Positions 14,762 through 23,918 are shown, counted from the first letter of the stretch. The stretch is 47,977 nucleotides of DNA from Candidatus Hydrogenedentota bacterium (GCA_018005585.1 JAGMZX010000002.1:1-47977); one strand, 5' to 3'. Translations and numbers: made by a program. Notes: generated from the letters alone by a model not told the origin.

Positions 14762-16204
14762 TTATTCGCCGTTCGATGCGGAGGGGCCGCCGCCGCGCCG
14801 CGCCGCGCTTGCGCGCAAGGCCTCCATTTCCACGCTCTGGGCTGCGTTCGCGTGACGCAGTTCCTCCAACTCCGACTCCACGGCGCGCAGGCGCGCCTGC
14901 GCCGCGTCCAGCGTTACCTGCAACCTTCCCTGAGAGGCCCGCGCCTCTTCCAGCATCTCCGCGGCGAATGCCTCTTCCCCGGCTGATTCCAGGCAGGGGG
15001 CACCGCATTCGCCGTCCCCGTTCTGGGCAATGCGGTCGCGCATCGCGGCAAAGGAGGCCAGCCAGTCATTGCGCCGCGCAAGAAGATGTTCAAGCACCTC
15101 GCCCGCGCGCGTCTCGGCCTCGGCCAGCGCGGCCTGGATCGCGTCGCGCTCGGACCGGAGCGCCTGCGCATCCTCCGCGGCAAGTTTCAGCGCGCCCACC
15201 TGGCCCTGCAGCCGCGCCTGCTGGGCGAACGCGGCGGACGCGTCTTCTTGCGCTTCCGTCAAAAGCGCGCGGAGCCGGTCCGCCTGAGACGCCCGTTGCC
15301 ACGCCTCGGTCAATTGCTTCTCGATAAGGTCTCGCTGTTCCACCGCCGCGTTCCGCTCGGCCTCGCAGGCGGCCAAGGCCAGCCGGTGCTGTTCGACGAG
15401 ACTCGCCTCGCGCGCCGCGGCCGCCTCGCGCTCGTCCGACAACGCTTTTTCGAGCCGCGCCCGTTCCGCCTCCGCGGACTGCACCTTGGTCTGCATCTCG
15501 GCGGACTGCGAACGGACGGTGCCCAGTTCCCCCGCGAGCTTCGCTTTTCCGGCCAGCTTCTCCTCCAGAACGTTCCGTTCCTTGCGAAGCGCTTCCGCCT
15601 GGGCCCGCAGGTCAGCGGATTCGCGGCGGAGCCCCTCCAGTTCCTGCCGCAACTGCTCGTAATCCGCCGGCGCATGCTGCTCGGCAGCCGCCGCCGTGCT
15701 GGCGGGCGCGGCGGGGGCGCGCGCCGGCGCCTGGCGCGCGCCAATTTCGATGATACGTCCGGCGCGCAGCAGAGCCTTGAACTCGGGGCTCAGCGCCGGC
15801 AAGCGGTCGGGATGGACGCAGCTTGCGACCACCACTTGGTGACCATGCTCCAGAAACAGCCGCGTTACCGCCTCCAGTTCCGGCACATGCTCCCGGAATT
15901 GGTCTAGTTCGTCCACGAGGAATATCGCGGGTCTGCCCCGAATGGGCGTGGCGTCCTTGAGAAGGCCGCGCACCTTTTCGGGGAATTCGCGCGCCATGAT
16001 GAGCGCGAGACTTGTCTTCACGGCGCTGGCGCGCACGCGCTTCACGATGGCCCAAAGGAGATGGGTTTTGCCGCACTGGTCCGGGCCGAGCAGCAGCACG
16101 GGGCGCGGCCCGGAATACCGGAGCGCGGCCACCTCACGACATACGTCGAATGCCGTCTGATTGGCCTCGGCCAGCTCGAATTGTTCAAAACCGAAGGTGT
16201 TCAT
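14762..16204 (-). CDS. DnaA-like AAA+ ATPase with long coiled coil
   Basis: This is a 480-residue protein. Residues 1-155 resemble DnaA/Hda domain III: the N-terminal TFGFEQFELAEANQTAF, Walker A GPDQCGKTHLL (40-50), Walker B IFLVDELDQF (94-103) and a sensor/arginine-like LSPEFKALLRAGRIIEI. An Ala/Pro linker (158-180) leads into an almost unbroken heptad-rich coiled coil (about 181-430). The DNA-binding domain IV of DnaA is absent, so this is not the replication initiator. It might be a DnaA paralogue acting as a loader or regulator with a scaffold arm (inference). The ATG at 16204 has GGAAGG 7-8 bases upstream and gives a DnaA-like N-terminus; the frame extends 8 codons further. A strong promoter lies 40 bp upstream. 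Confidence 0.85.
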   Translation of the reverse strand: MNTFGFEQFELAEANQTAFDVCREVAALRYSGPRPVLLLGPDQCGKTHLLWAIVKRVRASAVKTSLALIMAREFPEKVRGLLKDATPIRGRPAIFLVDELDQFREHVPELEAVTRLFLEHGHQVVVASCVHPDRLPALSPEFKALLRAGRIIEIGARQAPARAPAAPASTAAAAEQHAPADYEQLRQELEGLRRESADLRAQAEALRKERNVLEEKLAGKAKLAGELGTVRSQSAEMQTKVQSAEAERARLEKALSDEREAAAAREASLVEQHRLALAACEAERNAAVEQRDLIEKQLTEAWQRASQADRLRALLTEAQEDASAAFAQQARLQGQVGALKLAAEDAQALRSERDAIQAALAEAETRAGEVLEHLLARRNDWLASFAAMRDRIAQNGDGECGAPCLESAGEEAFAAEMLEEARASQGRLQVTLDAAQARLRAVESELEELRHANAAQSVEMEALRASAARRGGGPSASNGE

Positions 16205-16243
16205 GCGGCGCCTTCCGCGGTCCCGCATCCATCCCGCTTGCGG

Positions 16244-16272
16244 ATTGTAATGGGGAGGTTACCGGCAGTCAA
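16244..16272 (-). promoter_or_regulatory. Promoter of AAA+/HD operon
   Basis: Minus strand: TTGACT (16272-16267), 17-bp spacer, TACAAT (16249-16244), 40 bp before the ATG. It is one of the best sigma70-type matches in the window. Confidence 0.65.
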
Positions 16273-16302
16273 CCGTGCCGTGTCTGGCGGGTTCGAGCGG
16301 TT

Positions 16303-16332
16303 TTGCCCATTTTGCCGACGCTGCGGCATACT
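16303..16332 (+). promoter_or_regulatory. Possible promoter of glycosylase gene
   Basis: TTGCCC (16303-16308), 18-bp spacer, CATACT (16327-16332), 17 bp before the chosen ATG. The -10 is imperfect and the leader would be very short. Confidence 0.3.
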
Positions 16333-16348
16333 GCGCGCCGGGAATGGA

Positions 16349-16984
16349 ATGAAAATCAGCATGACGCACCCCAACAAATCAGAGCCACTGCCGGGTCCGG
16401 AAGACGCGTTGCAGCGGCTCCTCGAAGAAGCGCGCGCCTGCCGTGTTTGCGAAGCCAGTCTGCCGCTCGGGCCGCGGCCTGTCTTGCGCGCGAAGGCATC
16501 GGCGCGCATCTTGATTGCGGGCCAGGCCCCGGGCTTGCGCGTGCATCAGACCGGCGTGCCTTGGAATGACCCCAGCGGGGACCGGCTGCGCGCATGGATG
16601 GGTATCGGCCGCGAAGCGTTCTACGACGACTCGCGCATTGCCATCATCCCGTCCGGGTTCTGCTATCCCGGCCGTGACCCGCGCGGAGGAGATTTGCCGC
16701 CGCGTGCTGAATGTGCGGAAACATGGCTGGCGCCGCTGATGCGCCTGCTGCCGCATATCCAATTCGCGGTCCTGGCCGGCGCGTACGCCCAGCGGCTGCA
16801 CCTGGGCGGCCGCATTCAATCCACCCTTACGGAAACGGTGCGCTCTTGGCGCGAATATGCGCCCCGTTATCTGCCGCTGCCGCATCCCAGTTTCCGCAAC
16901 AACCAGTGGCTAAAGCGCAATCCGTGGTTTGAAACCGAGGTGTTGCCGTATCTTCGCAAGCGGGTGCGCCTGCTCTTGCGGTAA
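16349..16984 (+). CDS. Uracil-DNA glycosylase superfamily protein
   Basis: This 211-residue protein has the UDG superfamily fold: motif ILIAGQAPG (55-62, GQAPG in place of GEAPG of family 4), a VPWNDPSGDRLRAWMGI segment, and the C-terminal LPHPS (177-181) of the DNA-intercalation loop. Four cysteines (31, 34, 105, 122) could bind an iron-sulfur cluster as in family 4, though spacing is not identical. It probably excises uracil from DNA. The start could be the ATG at 16349 or at 16361; neither has a strong ribosome-binding site. It is divergent from the AAA+/HD operon, and the flavodoxin-fold gene follows after 69 bp. Confidence 0.85.
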   Translation: MKISMTHPNKSEPLPGPEDALQRLLEEARACRVCEASLPLGPRPVLRAKASARILIAGQAPGLRVHQTGVPWNDPSGDRLRAWMGIGREAFYDDSRIAIIPSGFCYPGRDPRGGDLPPRAECAETWLAPLMRLLPHIQFAVLAGAYAQRLHLGGRIQSTLTETVRSWREYAPRYLPLPHPSFRNNQWLKRNPWFETEVLPYLRKRVRLLLR

Positions 16985-17053
16985 TTGAATCCTCCGCGCT
17001 CGCACCCCTTTTCCGGTTTCTGGTAGTCTCTTCCTGTACCGTGAGACGAAAGC

Positions 17054-17638
17054 ATGGGAAAGCGTATCGCGCTATTCTTGGGCCATCCCGACAGCGACAG
17101 TTTTTGCGGCAGCCTGGCGCGCATTTACGTGCGTGCGGCGGAGAAGAATGGCGCGGAGGTGCGGTATACCGAACTCGGCGCGCTGAAGTTCGACCCCGTG
17201 CTGCACCGGGGCTACAAGGTCGCCCAGGAATTGGAGCACGACCTGCAAGCCGCGCGGCGCGATATATTGTGGGCCGGCCACCTCGTGTTTGTGTATCCGT
17301 TGTGGTGGGGGGCGATGCCTGCGCTGCTCAAAGGTTTCGTGGACCGCGTGTTTACGCCCGGCTTCGGCTTCCAGTTTGAGAGCGAGCGGTCTTACATATG
17401 GCGCCGCCTCCTGCATGGCCGGTCCGCGCGCCTGATTGTCACCATGGACGGCCCCCCGCTTCTCATCCGTCTTCTCTACCAGAATCCGGGTATCCACATG
17501 ATGAGAGATATGACCCTCGAATTCTGCGGCGTCAGCCCCGTTGGCGTAACGCTGCTGGGCTCGGTGAAGCGCGCGACGCGCGCCCGGCGCCTGCTCTGGA
17601 AGATGGACGTGGAAGATTTGGGCCGGGCGGGGCGCTAA
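17054..17638 (+). CDS. Flavodoxin-fold NAD(P)H dehydrogenase (quinone)-like
   Basis: This 194-residue protein belongs to the flavodoxin_2 group (NQO/KefF/YwrO-like), FMN- or FAD-dependent two-electron quinone reductases of the cytoplasm. The FMN-phosphate loop is GHPDSDSFCGSLA near the N-terminus. The hallmark FVYPLWWGAMPALLKGFVDR is followed by VFTPGFGF and the later GISP-like CGVSPVG. The ATG at 17054 places the first beta strand at residue 4. The gene lies 69 bp after the glycosylase gene and may be co-transcribed. It could reduce quinones linked to the respiratory chain, but the sequence shows no substrate specificity. Confidence 0.9.
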   Translation: MGKRIALFLGHPDSDSFCGSLARIYVRAAEKNGAEVRYTELGALKFDPVLHRGYKVAQELEHDLQAARRDILWAGHLVFVYPLWWGAMPALLKGFVDRVFTPGFGFQFESERSYIWRRLLHGRSARLIVTMDGPPLLIRLLYQNPGIHMMRDMTLEFCGVSPVGVTLLGSVKRATRARRLLWKMDVEDLGRAGR

Positions 17639-17656
17639 GACGGGGGCCCAAGCAGA

Positions 17657-17685
17657 TTGAGCCGCCTTTTCTTGAATGTTAGTAT
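17657..17685 (+). promoter_or_regulatory. Promoter of GHKL ATPase gene
   Basis: TTGAGC (17657-17662), 17-bp spacer, TAGTAT (17680-17685), 65 bp before the ATG at 17751. Confidence 0.5.
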
Positions 17686-17750
17686 ATCGGGCTCGCGGTG
17701 CTGAATGGACCGATTGGGCATCTTTCGTCTCTTGTGGACCGGAGAACACC

Positions 17751-18989
17751 ATGACGAAGACCATTACTGTCGAAGTGCGCGACGATCACCTGGAAACGCT
17801 GGCGCGCACGAAGCCCATGAACGCCCTCGCGGAGCTGATCTGGAACGCGCTCGACGCGGAGGCTACGAACATCCGCGTTGAATTCGTCGAGAATGAAATG
17901 GGCGGCGTTGAAAGCGTCCGCATCGTGGATGATGGTTACGGCCTGCATTATGACGATGCGTTCATCGTTTTCCGGAACCTCGGCGGTTCGTGGAAGCGCG
18001 AAGGTCTGCGCACGCACCGGCGCAAGCGCATGCTGCACGGCAGATACGGACGCGGCCGGTTCCGTGCGTTTTCCCTGGGCAACCATGTTGAATGGCAGAC
18101 CGTGTATGAAGAAGCGGGGACTCGTTACGGCTACGGCATTATCGGCAGGGCCGCGCGGCTGGGCGAATTCGAGATCAATGACGCGCGGGGTTGCCCCGGC
18201 AGGCCGACGGGGTTGTCGGTAAGTATTTCCGCGCTTTCGAGCGGTGTGGAACTGTTGCGCGGCGTGAAGGCGCTGGCAGAGGTGACGGACGTCTTCGCGC
18301 CCTATATGCGGCAGTATCCCGACGTGAAACTCACGTACGACAATGTGCCGCTCGACCCGGCGAATGCGGAAGAATGCTCGCGCGATTACCTGCTGCCGGA
18401 ACTCGTGATGCAAAACGGCGAGCGCGTCCGCGCTGCGTTGACTGTCGTAGAGTGGAACACGCCGGGCAAGCGCGGCGTGTTCCTCTGCAATGAAGAGGGC
18501 TTCATGCTGCATCACGCGCTGCCGCGCCTCTACTTTCGCGGGTTCAGTTATTCGGCGTACCTGAAATCCGCTCATCTGGCCGCGCTGGACGAGCAGGGCC
18601 TCCTGCAGGTCGAGGAACTCTCGCCGGACCTGCGGCAATTGCTCGACGCGGCGCGCGCGAAATTGCGCGAACACTTCACCGTGCGCGAGGTCGAGCGGGC
18701 GCAGGACACGCTGGCCTACTGGCGTGACTTGGGCATCTATCCCTATGAGGGCGCACCGAAAAACGCCGTCGAAGAGAACGAGCGCCGCATCTTTGAGATC
18801 TATGCGACGCACCTCAACCAGATCTTCGCCGATTTCGCGGAATCCTCACCCCGCAACAAGCGCCTCACGCTTCGCCTGATTCAGGAACTGGTCCGCACCG
18901 AGCCCACGCGTATGGCGCGCATCCTCGACGAACTCCTCGAATTCCCGGAAGAAAAAGAGAACGAAATCCTCGAATTGGCCGGGGGATGA
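17751..18989 (+). CDS. GHKL-family ATPase, MutL/MORC/Hsp90-like
   Basis: This 412-residue protein has a complete Bergerat ATP-binding fold at its N-terminus: N-box LAELIWNALDAEA (Glu28, Asn32, Asp35), G1 VDDGYG (Asp60, Gly62, Gly64) and G2-like HGRYGRGRFRAFSLG (97-111). A transducer-like region follows, then a helical, charged C-terminal part ending in EEKENEIL. No histidine kinase H-box or receiver is present, so it is not a sensor kinase. Stand-alone ATPases of this type occur in DNA repair, chromatin-like and antiviral proteins; the function here is unknown. The ATG at 17751 has GGAG 7 bases upstream. The frame extends 25 codons further without conservation. Confidence 0.85.
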   Translation: MTKTITVEVRDDHLETLARTKPMNALAELIWNALDAEATNIRVEFVENEMGGVESVRIVDDGYGLHYDDAFIVFRNLGGSWKREGLRTHRRKRMLHGRYGRGRFRAFSLGNHVEWQTVYEEAGTRYGYGIIGRAARLGEFEINDARGCPGRPTGLSVSISALSSGVELLRGVKALAEVTDVFAPYMRQYPDVKLTYDNVPLDPANAEECSRDYLLPELVMQNGERVRAALTVVEWNTPGKRGVFLCNEEGFMLHHALPRLYFRGFSYSAYLKSAHLAALDEQGLLQVEELSPDLRQLLDAARAKLREHFTVREVERAQDTLAYWRDLGIYPYEGAPKNAVEENERRIFEIYATHLNQIFADFAESSPRNKRLTLRLIQELVRTEPTRMARILDELLEFPEEKENEILELAGG

Positions 18990-19034
18990 CGCGAGCCCCG
19001 GTCTCGATGAAGGTCGTACCGAACGCAAATGGGA

Positions 19035-19067
19035 GTTTGCACTGCAAACGCGCGCCTGTGCTATAGT
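19035..19067 (+). promoter_or_regulatory. leuS promoter with palindrome over the -35
   Basis: TATAGT (19062-19067) is a good -10, and TTGCAC (19037-19042) is a possible -35 with a long 19-bp spacer. The -35 sits inside the perfect interrupted palindrome GTTTGCA-C-TGCAAAC (19035-19049), which looks like an operator placed to block or activate RNA polymerase. No T-box or leader peptide was recognised before leuS. Confidence 0.4.
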
Positions 19068-19120
19068 CGCGGACAATTCCCTGTCTTCCACGAGAGAGCC
19101 CTACGGGAGTATTTCATTTC

Positions 19121-21646
19121 ATGTCGAACGGCAGTTACGACCATAAAGCCATTGAGAAAAAGTGGCAGGAATACTGGCTGAAGCATAAGACGTTCAAGGC
19201 GGAAATCGACCGCGGGAAGCCGAAGTATTACGTCTTGGACATGTTCCCCTACCCGAGCGGCGACGGCCTTCATGTCGGCCACCCGGAAGGGTACACCGCC
19301 ACGGACATCATCGCGCGATACAAGCGGATGAAGGGGTTCAACGTGCTGCATCCGATGGGATGGGACGCCTTCGGCCTGCCCGCGGAACGCCACGCCATGC
19401 GCACCGGCGAACATCCGGCGGTGATCACGAACAGAAACTGCGGCGTGTTCCGGCGGCAGATCCAGGCGCTCGGCCTGTCCTATGATTGGGACCGCGAAAT
19501 AGACACCACGGACCCCGCCTACTACAAGTGGACGCAGTGGATCTTTTCCGTGCTCTTTGAGCGCGGCCTCGCCTACGAGATCGAGGCGCCCGTCAACTGG
19601 TGCCCCGCGCTGAACACGGTGCTCGCGAATGAGGAGGTGAAGGACGGCAAGTACGTGGAAACGGGGGACCCGGTCGAAAAAAAGATGATGCGCCAGTGGA
19701 TGCTCAAGATCACGGCGTACGCGGAAAAGCTTTTGCGGGACCTCGAGGAACTGGACTGGCCCGAAGGCATCAAGGCGATGCAACGCGAATGGATCGGCCG
19801 CAGCGAGGGCGCCGACGTGCTCTTCAAGGTCGCCGGGTCCGGCGAGGAATTCATGGTCTTTACGACGCGCCCGGACACGCTGTTCGGCGCGACGTATTGC
19901 GTGCTGGCCCCCGAACATCCGCTCGTATCGCGGATAACGACGGACGCGCAGCGGGCGGACGTGCAGGCGTACGTCGCCGCGGCGGAACGCAAGAGCGCGC
20001 AGGAGCGCATGGCCGACGAGCGCGACAAGACAGGCGTGTTCACGGGCGCGAATGCGGTCAACCCCGTAAACAATGCCGAGATCCCCATCTGGGTGGCGGA
20101 CTATGTGCTCGCCGAGTACGGCTACGGCGCGATCATGGCGGTGCCCGCGCATGACACGCGCGACTACGCCTTCGCGAAAAAGTTCCGCCTGCCAATCATC
20201 GAGGTGGTCTCGGGCGGCGATATTTCGGCGGAGGCCTATACCGGCGACGGCGTCATGGTGAATTCGCGGATCATCGACGGGCTGCCCGTGCCGGAAGCGA
20301 AAAAGAAGATTACGAAATGGCTCGAAGAGCGCGGCCAAGGCAAGGCCACGGTGAATTACAAGCTGCGCGACTGGCTCTTCTCGCGGCAGCGCTACTGGGG
20401 CGAGCCTTTCCCGATCTTGCGGCTCGACGACGGCACGGTAAAGATGGTCCCGATGAAGGACCTGCCCGTCCTGCTGCCGGAACTCGATGAATACAAGCCG
20501 GCGCCCGACGGCCAGCCGCCGCTGGCGCGCGCGCACGCATGGGTGCGCACGGTCGACCCGGAAACGGGCCGGCCCGCGACGCGCGAAACGAACACGATGC
20601 CGCAATGGGCGGGCTCGTGCTGGTATTTCCTGCGCTTCGTGGACCCGCGGAACGACCGCGCGGCATGGTCGCCCGAGGCGGAACAATATTGGATGCCCGT
20701 GGACCTCTACGTAGGCGGCGCCGAGCATGCCGTGCTGCACCTGCTCTATTCGCGGTTCTGGCACAAGGTGCTCTACGACGCCGGATGCGTGTCCTGCAAG
20801 GAGCCGTTCCTCAAGCTCTTCAACCAGGGCATGATCCTCGCCTATTCGTACCGCGACACACAGGGCAAGTACTACTACCCGAAGCAGGTGGAGAAGCGCG
20901 GCGAACACTGGTTTGTCAAGGGCACGGATACCTGCGTCGGCACGCAGATCGAAAAGATGAGCAAATCGCGCTTCAACGTAGTGAACCCCGACGAAGTCAT
21001 CGAGGAATACGGTGCGGACGCGATGCGCCTCTACGAGATGTTCATGGGGCCGCTCGACCGCGAAAAGCCGTGGACCGACGAAGGCATCCAGGGTGTTTTC
21101 CGTTTCATCCGGCGCGTATGGGCGCTGTTTATCGGCGATGACGGCGGCTTGCACCCGCGCATCGTGCCCGCGGGCGGCGACCCGGCGATGCTCAAGCTGC
21201 TGCACAAGACCGTCAAGGCCGTATCGCACGACATTGAGCACATGCTCTTCAACACGGCGATCGCGCGCATGATGGAGTTCCTCAATGCGGCCAACAAGGT
21301 CGAGGTCATCGACCAGCACGTGATGGAGCAGTTCGTCCTCGTGCTTTCGCCCTTTGCGCCGCATATGGCGGAGGAACTGTGGTCGCGTCTGGGCCATGGC
21401 GACACGCTCGCGTACGAGCCTTGGCCGCTGTTCGATGAGTCGCTTCTGAACGAGGACTGCATGGAAATCCCGGTGCAGGTGTCGGGCAAGGTCCGGGGCG
21501 TGGTCACCGTCGCGGCCGATGCCGGCAAGGACACGGTCATCGCGGCGGCGAAGGCCGACGCCAAAATCGCGAAGCATCTCGAGGGGAAGACGGTGGTGAA
21601 GGAAATCTACGTGCCGGGCAAGATGATGAACCTGATCGTGAAATAG
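19121..21646 (+). CDS. leuS: Leucyl-tRNA synthetase
   Basis: This 841-residue class I synthetase charges tRNA-Leu. The HIGH signature is HVGH (51-54) in [21 protein letters not shown] is at 612-616, and the CP1 editing domain with [15 protein letters not shown] and the [16 protein letters not shown] segment sits between them. WFLRFVDP-like and [21 protein letters not shown] segments are typical bacterial LeuRS. The anticodon-binding and C-terminal domains are present to the end ([17 protein letters not shown], ending MMNLIVK). The ATG at 19121 has GGGAG about 11 bases upstream. It is followed after 62 bp by the beta-helix lipoprotein gene. Confidence 0.98.
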   Translation: MSNGSYDHKAIEKKWQEYWLKHKTFKAEIDRGKPKYYVLDMFPYPSGDGLHVGHPEGYTATDIIARYKRMKGFNVLHPMGWDAFGLPAERHAMRTGEHPAVITNRNCGVFRRQIQALGLSYDWDREIDTTDPAYYKWTQWIFSVLFERGLAYEIEAPVNWCPALNTVLANEEVKDGKYVETGDPVEKKMMRQWMLKITAYAEKLLRDLEELDWPEGIKAMQREWIGRSEGADVLFKVAGSGEEFMVFTTRPDTLFGATYCVLAPEHPLVSRITTDAQRADVQAYVAAAERKSAQERMADERDKTGVFTGANAVNPVNNAEIPIWVADYVLAEYGYGAIMAVPAHDTRDYAFAKKFRLPIIEVVSGGDISAEAYTGDGVMVNSRIIDGLPVPEAKKKITKWLEERGQGKATVNYKLRDWLFSRQRYWGEPFPILRLDDGTVKMVPMKDLPVLLPELDEYKPAPDGQPPLARAHAWVRTVDPETGRPATRETNTMPQWAGSCWYFLRFVDPRNDRAAWSPEAEQYWMPVDLYVGGAEHAVLHLLYSRFWHKVLYDAGCVSCKEPFLKLFNQGMILAYSYRDTQGKYYYPKQVEKRGEHWFVKGTDTCVGTQIEKMSKSRFNVVNPDEVIEEYGADAMRLYEMFMGPLDREKPWTDEGIQGVFRFIRRVWALFIGDDGGLHPRIVPAGGDPAMLKLLHKTVKAVSHDIEHMLFNTAIARMMEFLNAANKVEVIDQHVMEQFVLVLSPFAPHMAEELWSRLGHGDTLAYEPWPLFDESLLNEDCMEIPVQVSGKVRGVVTVAADAGKDTVIAAAKADAKIAKHLEGKTVVKEIYVPGKMMNLIVK

Positions 21647-21708
21647 GCGATGTCCCGGAACGAGCGGCGTGCCTGACGGCGCGGAATTCAGAGGATAGGG
21701 AGGACGCC

Positions 21709-23619
21709 ATGACCGATGCCCATCCCCATGGCGGCAACGGGCGCCATCCGCGTGCGCTGATGTGCATGTCTTGCCTGTGTCTGGCTGCTGCGGGATGCGC
21801 CTCGCTGCCGCGGCAGGAAGCGCGGCCGCCGTGCGTGAATGTGCTCGATTTCGGCGCCATGCAGGATGGCGTCGCGGACGCTACCCCCGCCTTTCAACGC
21901 GCGCTCGACGCCGCGGCCGCTGCAGGCGGCGTGGTGTGCGTGCCGACGGGAAAATACCGGTTCGACGGTGTGCTCGATATTCCCGCCAACGTGTGCCTCG
22001 AAGGCGTGTGGCGCGCGCCCGTGCGCGGCGAACCGCCGGACCGCCACGGCAGCGTGTTGCTTGCCTGCGCGGGCAAGGGCGACGCCGATGGGACGCCGTT
22101 CCTCACCATGAATGAGAACAGCTTGCTCAAGGGTGTAACGATCTTCTACCCGGAGCAAGTCCGGGCCGATCCGCCGGTCCCGTACCCGTGGACGGTGCGC
22201 GGCAACGGCAAGGACAACATTGCCATACTCGATGTGACGATGGTCAATCCGTATCAGGCGGTTGACCTTGGCACGAAAGCTTGCGGCAGGCACCTCGTGC
22301 GCAACCTGCACGCTTACCCGCTGTTTCGCGGCCTCTATGTAAACCAATGTTACGATGTGGGACGGCTCGAAAACATCCATTTCTGGCCGTTCTGGGACAT
22401 TGACCCGAACAGTCCGCTCTGGGAATTCACGAAGCAGCACGCGACCGCGTTCATCCTGGGCAAGACCGACGGCGAAATGGCTGTGGGCCTGTTCTGCATC
22501 TTCTATCACGTTGGGATGCACTTCATCGACGGGCCGGTCTATGACGCCGAAGGAAACCTGACGGGTTACGCCGGCGGCAGCGGCATGTATACGAATTGCT
22601 ATCTCGACGTGTCGCCCTGCGCCGTCAAGGCCGACGCGGTCATGGACACGGCGGGCGTCTGTTTCGTGAACGGCAGCATCATGTCGCACGTAGCGGTGGG
22701 GCCGAAGAACCGCGGCCCGGTCAAGTTCGTCGGTTGCGGCTTTTGGGCGACACGCGACCTTGCTTCGCACGCGACACTCGCGGGGCGCGGCTCGGTCATC
22801 TTCGATGCCTGCCAGTTCAACGATTGGGACCGCGCGGAGCGCGGCGCGCCATGCATCGACGCGAACAACAGCCGGCTGATTGTGTCCGCCTGCGACTTTC
22901 CGGCAACGCGCGACGGCTGCCAGGTGCTGCGCCTGGGCCCGCGCGTGCGCAGCGCCGTGATTATGGGCAACACGATGCCCGGAGGCGTCAACATCGTCAA
23001 TGACGCCCCGCCGCAAGCCGATATTCAGATGGGACTCAATGCCGCCGGGCCCAAGCCTAACTACATTGTGGAATGGCTGGCGCTCGGGCCTTTTCCAAAC
23101 CCCGAGACGCCCGGAGCGGCGCCGCCGCGGCCTTGCCGTGCCGGTATTGACATCGATTATCTCGAAGCGCTGGGCGGCGAAAAGGGCGCCGTCCTGACGC
23201 CGGACGCGGGCGTCGCGTACACGGACGGGGACGGCGCCACGCGCAGGGCGACTGTCCGGGTTCTGCGCGCGGATGACCGGCACTGCCTGGATTTCCATGC
23301 CCTCTACGAAGAAGACCGGCGCGTGGCATATGCGTTCGCATATGTCTATTCAGACCGGACGCAAACGGCTGGTTTCGACGCGGGATTCAACGACGGCGGC
23401 AAGGTTTTCGTGAATGGGATGGAGGCGTATCGTCGATTCACGCCCCAAGGCGCGCAGTGCGTGCCCGGGCTCGACCTTTTCGAGGCGGAACTTGAACCGG
23501 GCTGGAACCGGGTGCTTGTGAAGGTCGAGGACGGCGGCGGGGCCCGGTGGGAATTCACATTCGAGGCCTACGGCGAGGACGGCGCGCCGCTCCGATCGGC
23601 GACGGAGCTCCCGGAATAG
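21709..23619 (+). CDS. Pectate-lyase-like beta-helix lipoprotein
   Basis: This is a 636-residue secreted lipoprotein whose signal peptide ends in AAGC with Cys30. Residues 43-450 form a right-handed parallel beta-helix of the pectate lyase 3 superfamily, opening with NVLDFGAMQDGVADATPAF and followed by short repeated coils. Residues about 460-636 form a separate domain starting YIVEWLALGPFPN and ending with GWNRVLVKVEDGGGARWEF, a jelly-roll-like module seen appended to polysaccharide-active enzymes of uncultured bacteria. It could be a polysaccharide lyase/hydrolase or a binding protein; no catalytic residues can be assigned. AGGGAGGA lies just before the ATG. It may be co-transcribed with leuS (62-bp gap). 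Confidence 0.8.
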   Translation: MTDAHPHGGNGRHPRALMCMSCLCLAAAGCASLPRQEARPPCVNVLDFGAMQDGVADATPAFQRALDAAAAAGGVVCVPTGKYRFDGVLDIPANVCLEGVWRAPVRGEPPDRHGSVLLACAGKGDADGTPFLTMNENSLLKGVTIFYPEQVRADPPVPYPWTVRGNGKDNIAILDVTMVNPYQAVDLGTKACGRHLVRNLHAYPLFRGLYVNQCYDVGRLENIHFWPFWDIDPNSPLWEFTKQHATAFILGKTDGEMAVGLFCIFYHVGMHFIDGPVYDAEGNLTGYAGGSGMYTNCYLDVSPCAVKADAVMDTAGVCFVNGSIMSHVAVGPKNRGPVKFVGCGFWATRDLASHATLAGRGSVIFDACQFNDWDRAERGAPCIDANNSRLIVSACDFPATRDGCQVLRLGPRVRSAVIMGNTMPGGVNIVNDAPPQADIQMGLNAAGPKPNYIVEWLALGPFPNPETPGAAPPRPCRAGIDIDYLEALGGEKGAVLTPDAGVAYTDGDGATRRATVRVLRADDRHCLDFHALYEEDRRVAYAFAYVYSDRTQTAGFDAGFNDGGKVFVNGMEAYRRFTPQGAQCVPGLDLFEAELEPGWNRVLVKVEDGGGARWEFTFEAYGEDGAPLRSATELPE

Positions 23620-23770
23620 CGGTCTGGTGTCGTGGGCGCGCTGCTCCGCATGGCATCATTACCGGCGCCGCTTCCTGCGCGGCTGCACGAAGGGTCTGCA
23701 GAAGCGCGGGTCCAAGAACACCCATCGGTGAGCGACTCAGGGGTACTACAGGCGTAAACAGTTGGTAGAC

Positions 23771-23807
23771 AATAAATTAAGAGACCTGATACGCGCTGCG
23801 CATCAGG
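23771..23807 (-). terminator. Distal glpK terminator
   Basis: On the minus strand CCTGATGCGC and GCGTATCAGG (hairpin 23807-23785, one mismatch, 3-nt loop) are followed by TCTCTTAATTTATT, a T-rich tail. Confidence 0.55.
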
Positions 23808-23818
23808 CCTCCGCGGAA

Positions 23819-23839
23819 GGAGAAACGCCACATGTGGCG
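23819..23839 (-). terminator. Proximal glpK terminator
   Basis: The perfect 14-bp palindrome CGCCACATGTGGCG (23826-23839) folds as a 5-bp stem with a CATG loop and reads into TTTCTCC on the minus strand, 80 bp past the glpK stop. Confidence 0.5.
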
Positions 23840-23918
23840 CTGACCGTTTCAATTCTACCACGCGACTGGCGGTCCGGCAAATCGCTTAAACTGCCCTAAC
23901 TAATCGGGATGTGAAAAA

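Larger units (their letters stand above)
23620..23918. other. Convergent intergenic region
   Basis: These 299 bp between the convergent beta-helix gene and glpK hold no credible coding frame. They include an unusually A/T-rich patch around 23771-23780 and two hairpins that read as glpK terminators on the minus strand. Confidence 0.6.

Noticed and set aside
14762-16204. Replication initiator DnaA
   Set aside because: Lacks the C-terminal DNA-binding helix-turn-helix and has a coiled coil instead; no DnaA-box cluster or dnaN nearby.
17751-18989. Sensor histidine kinase
   Set aside because: Has the GHKL fold but no H-box, dimerisation helix or membrane segment.
19061-21577. 838-residue minus-strand open frame over leuS
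   Set aside because: Antisense to a full-length leucyl-tRNA synthetase with HIGH and KMSKS; composition His/Arg-rich and unlike a protein.
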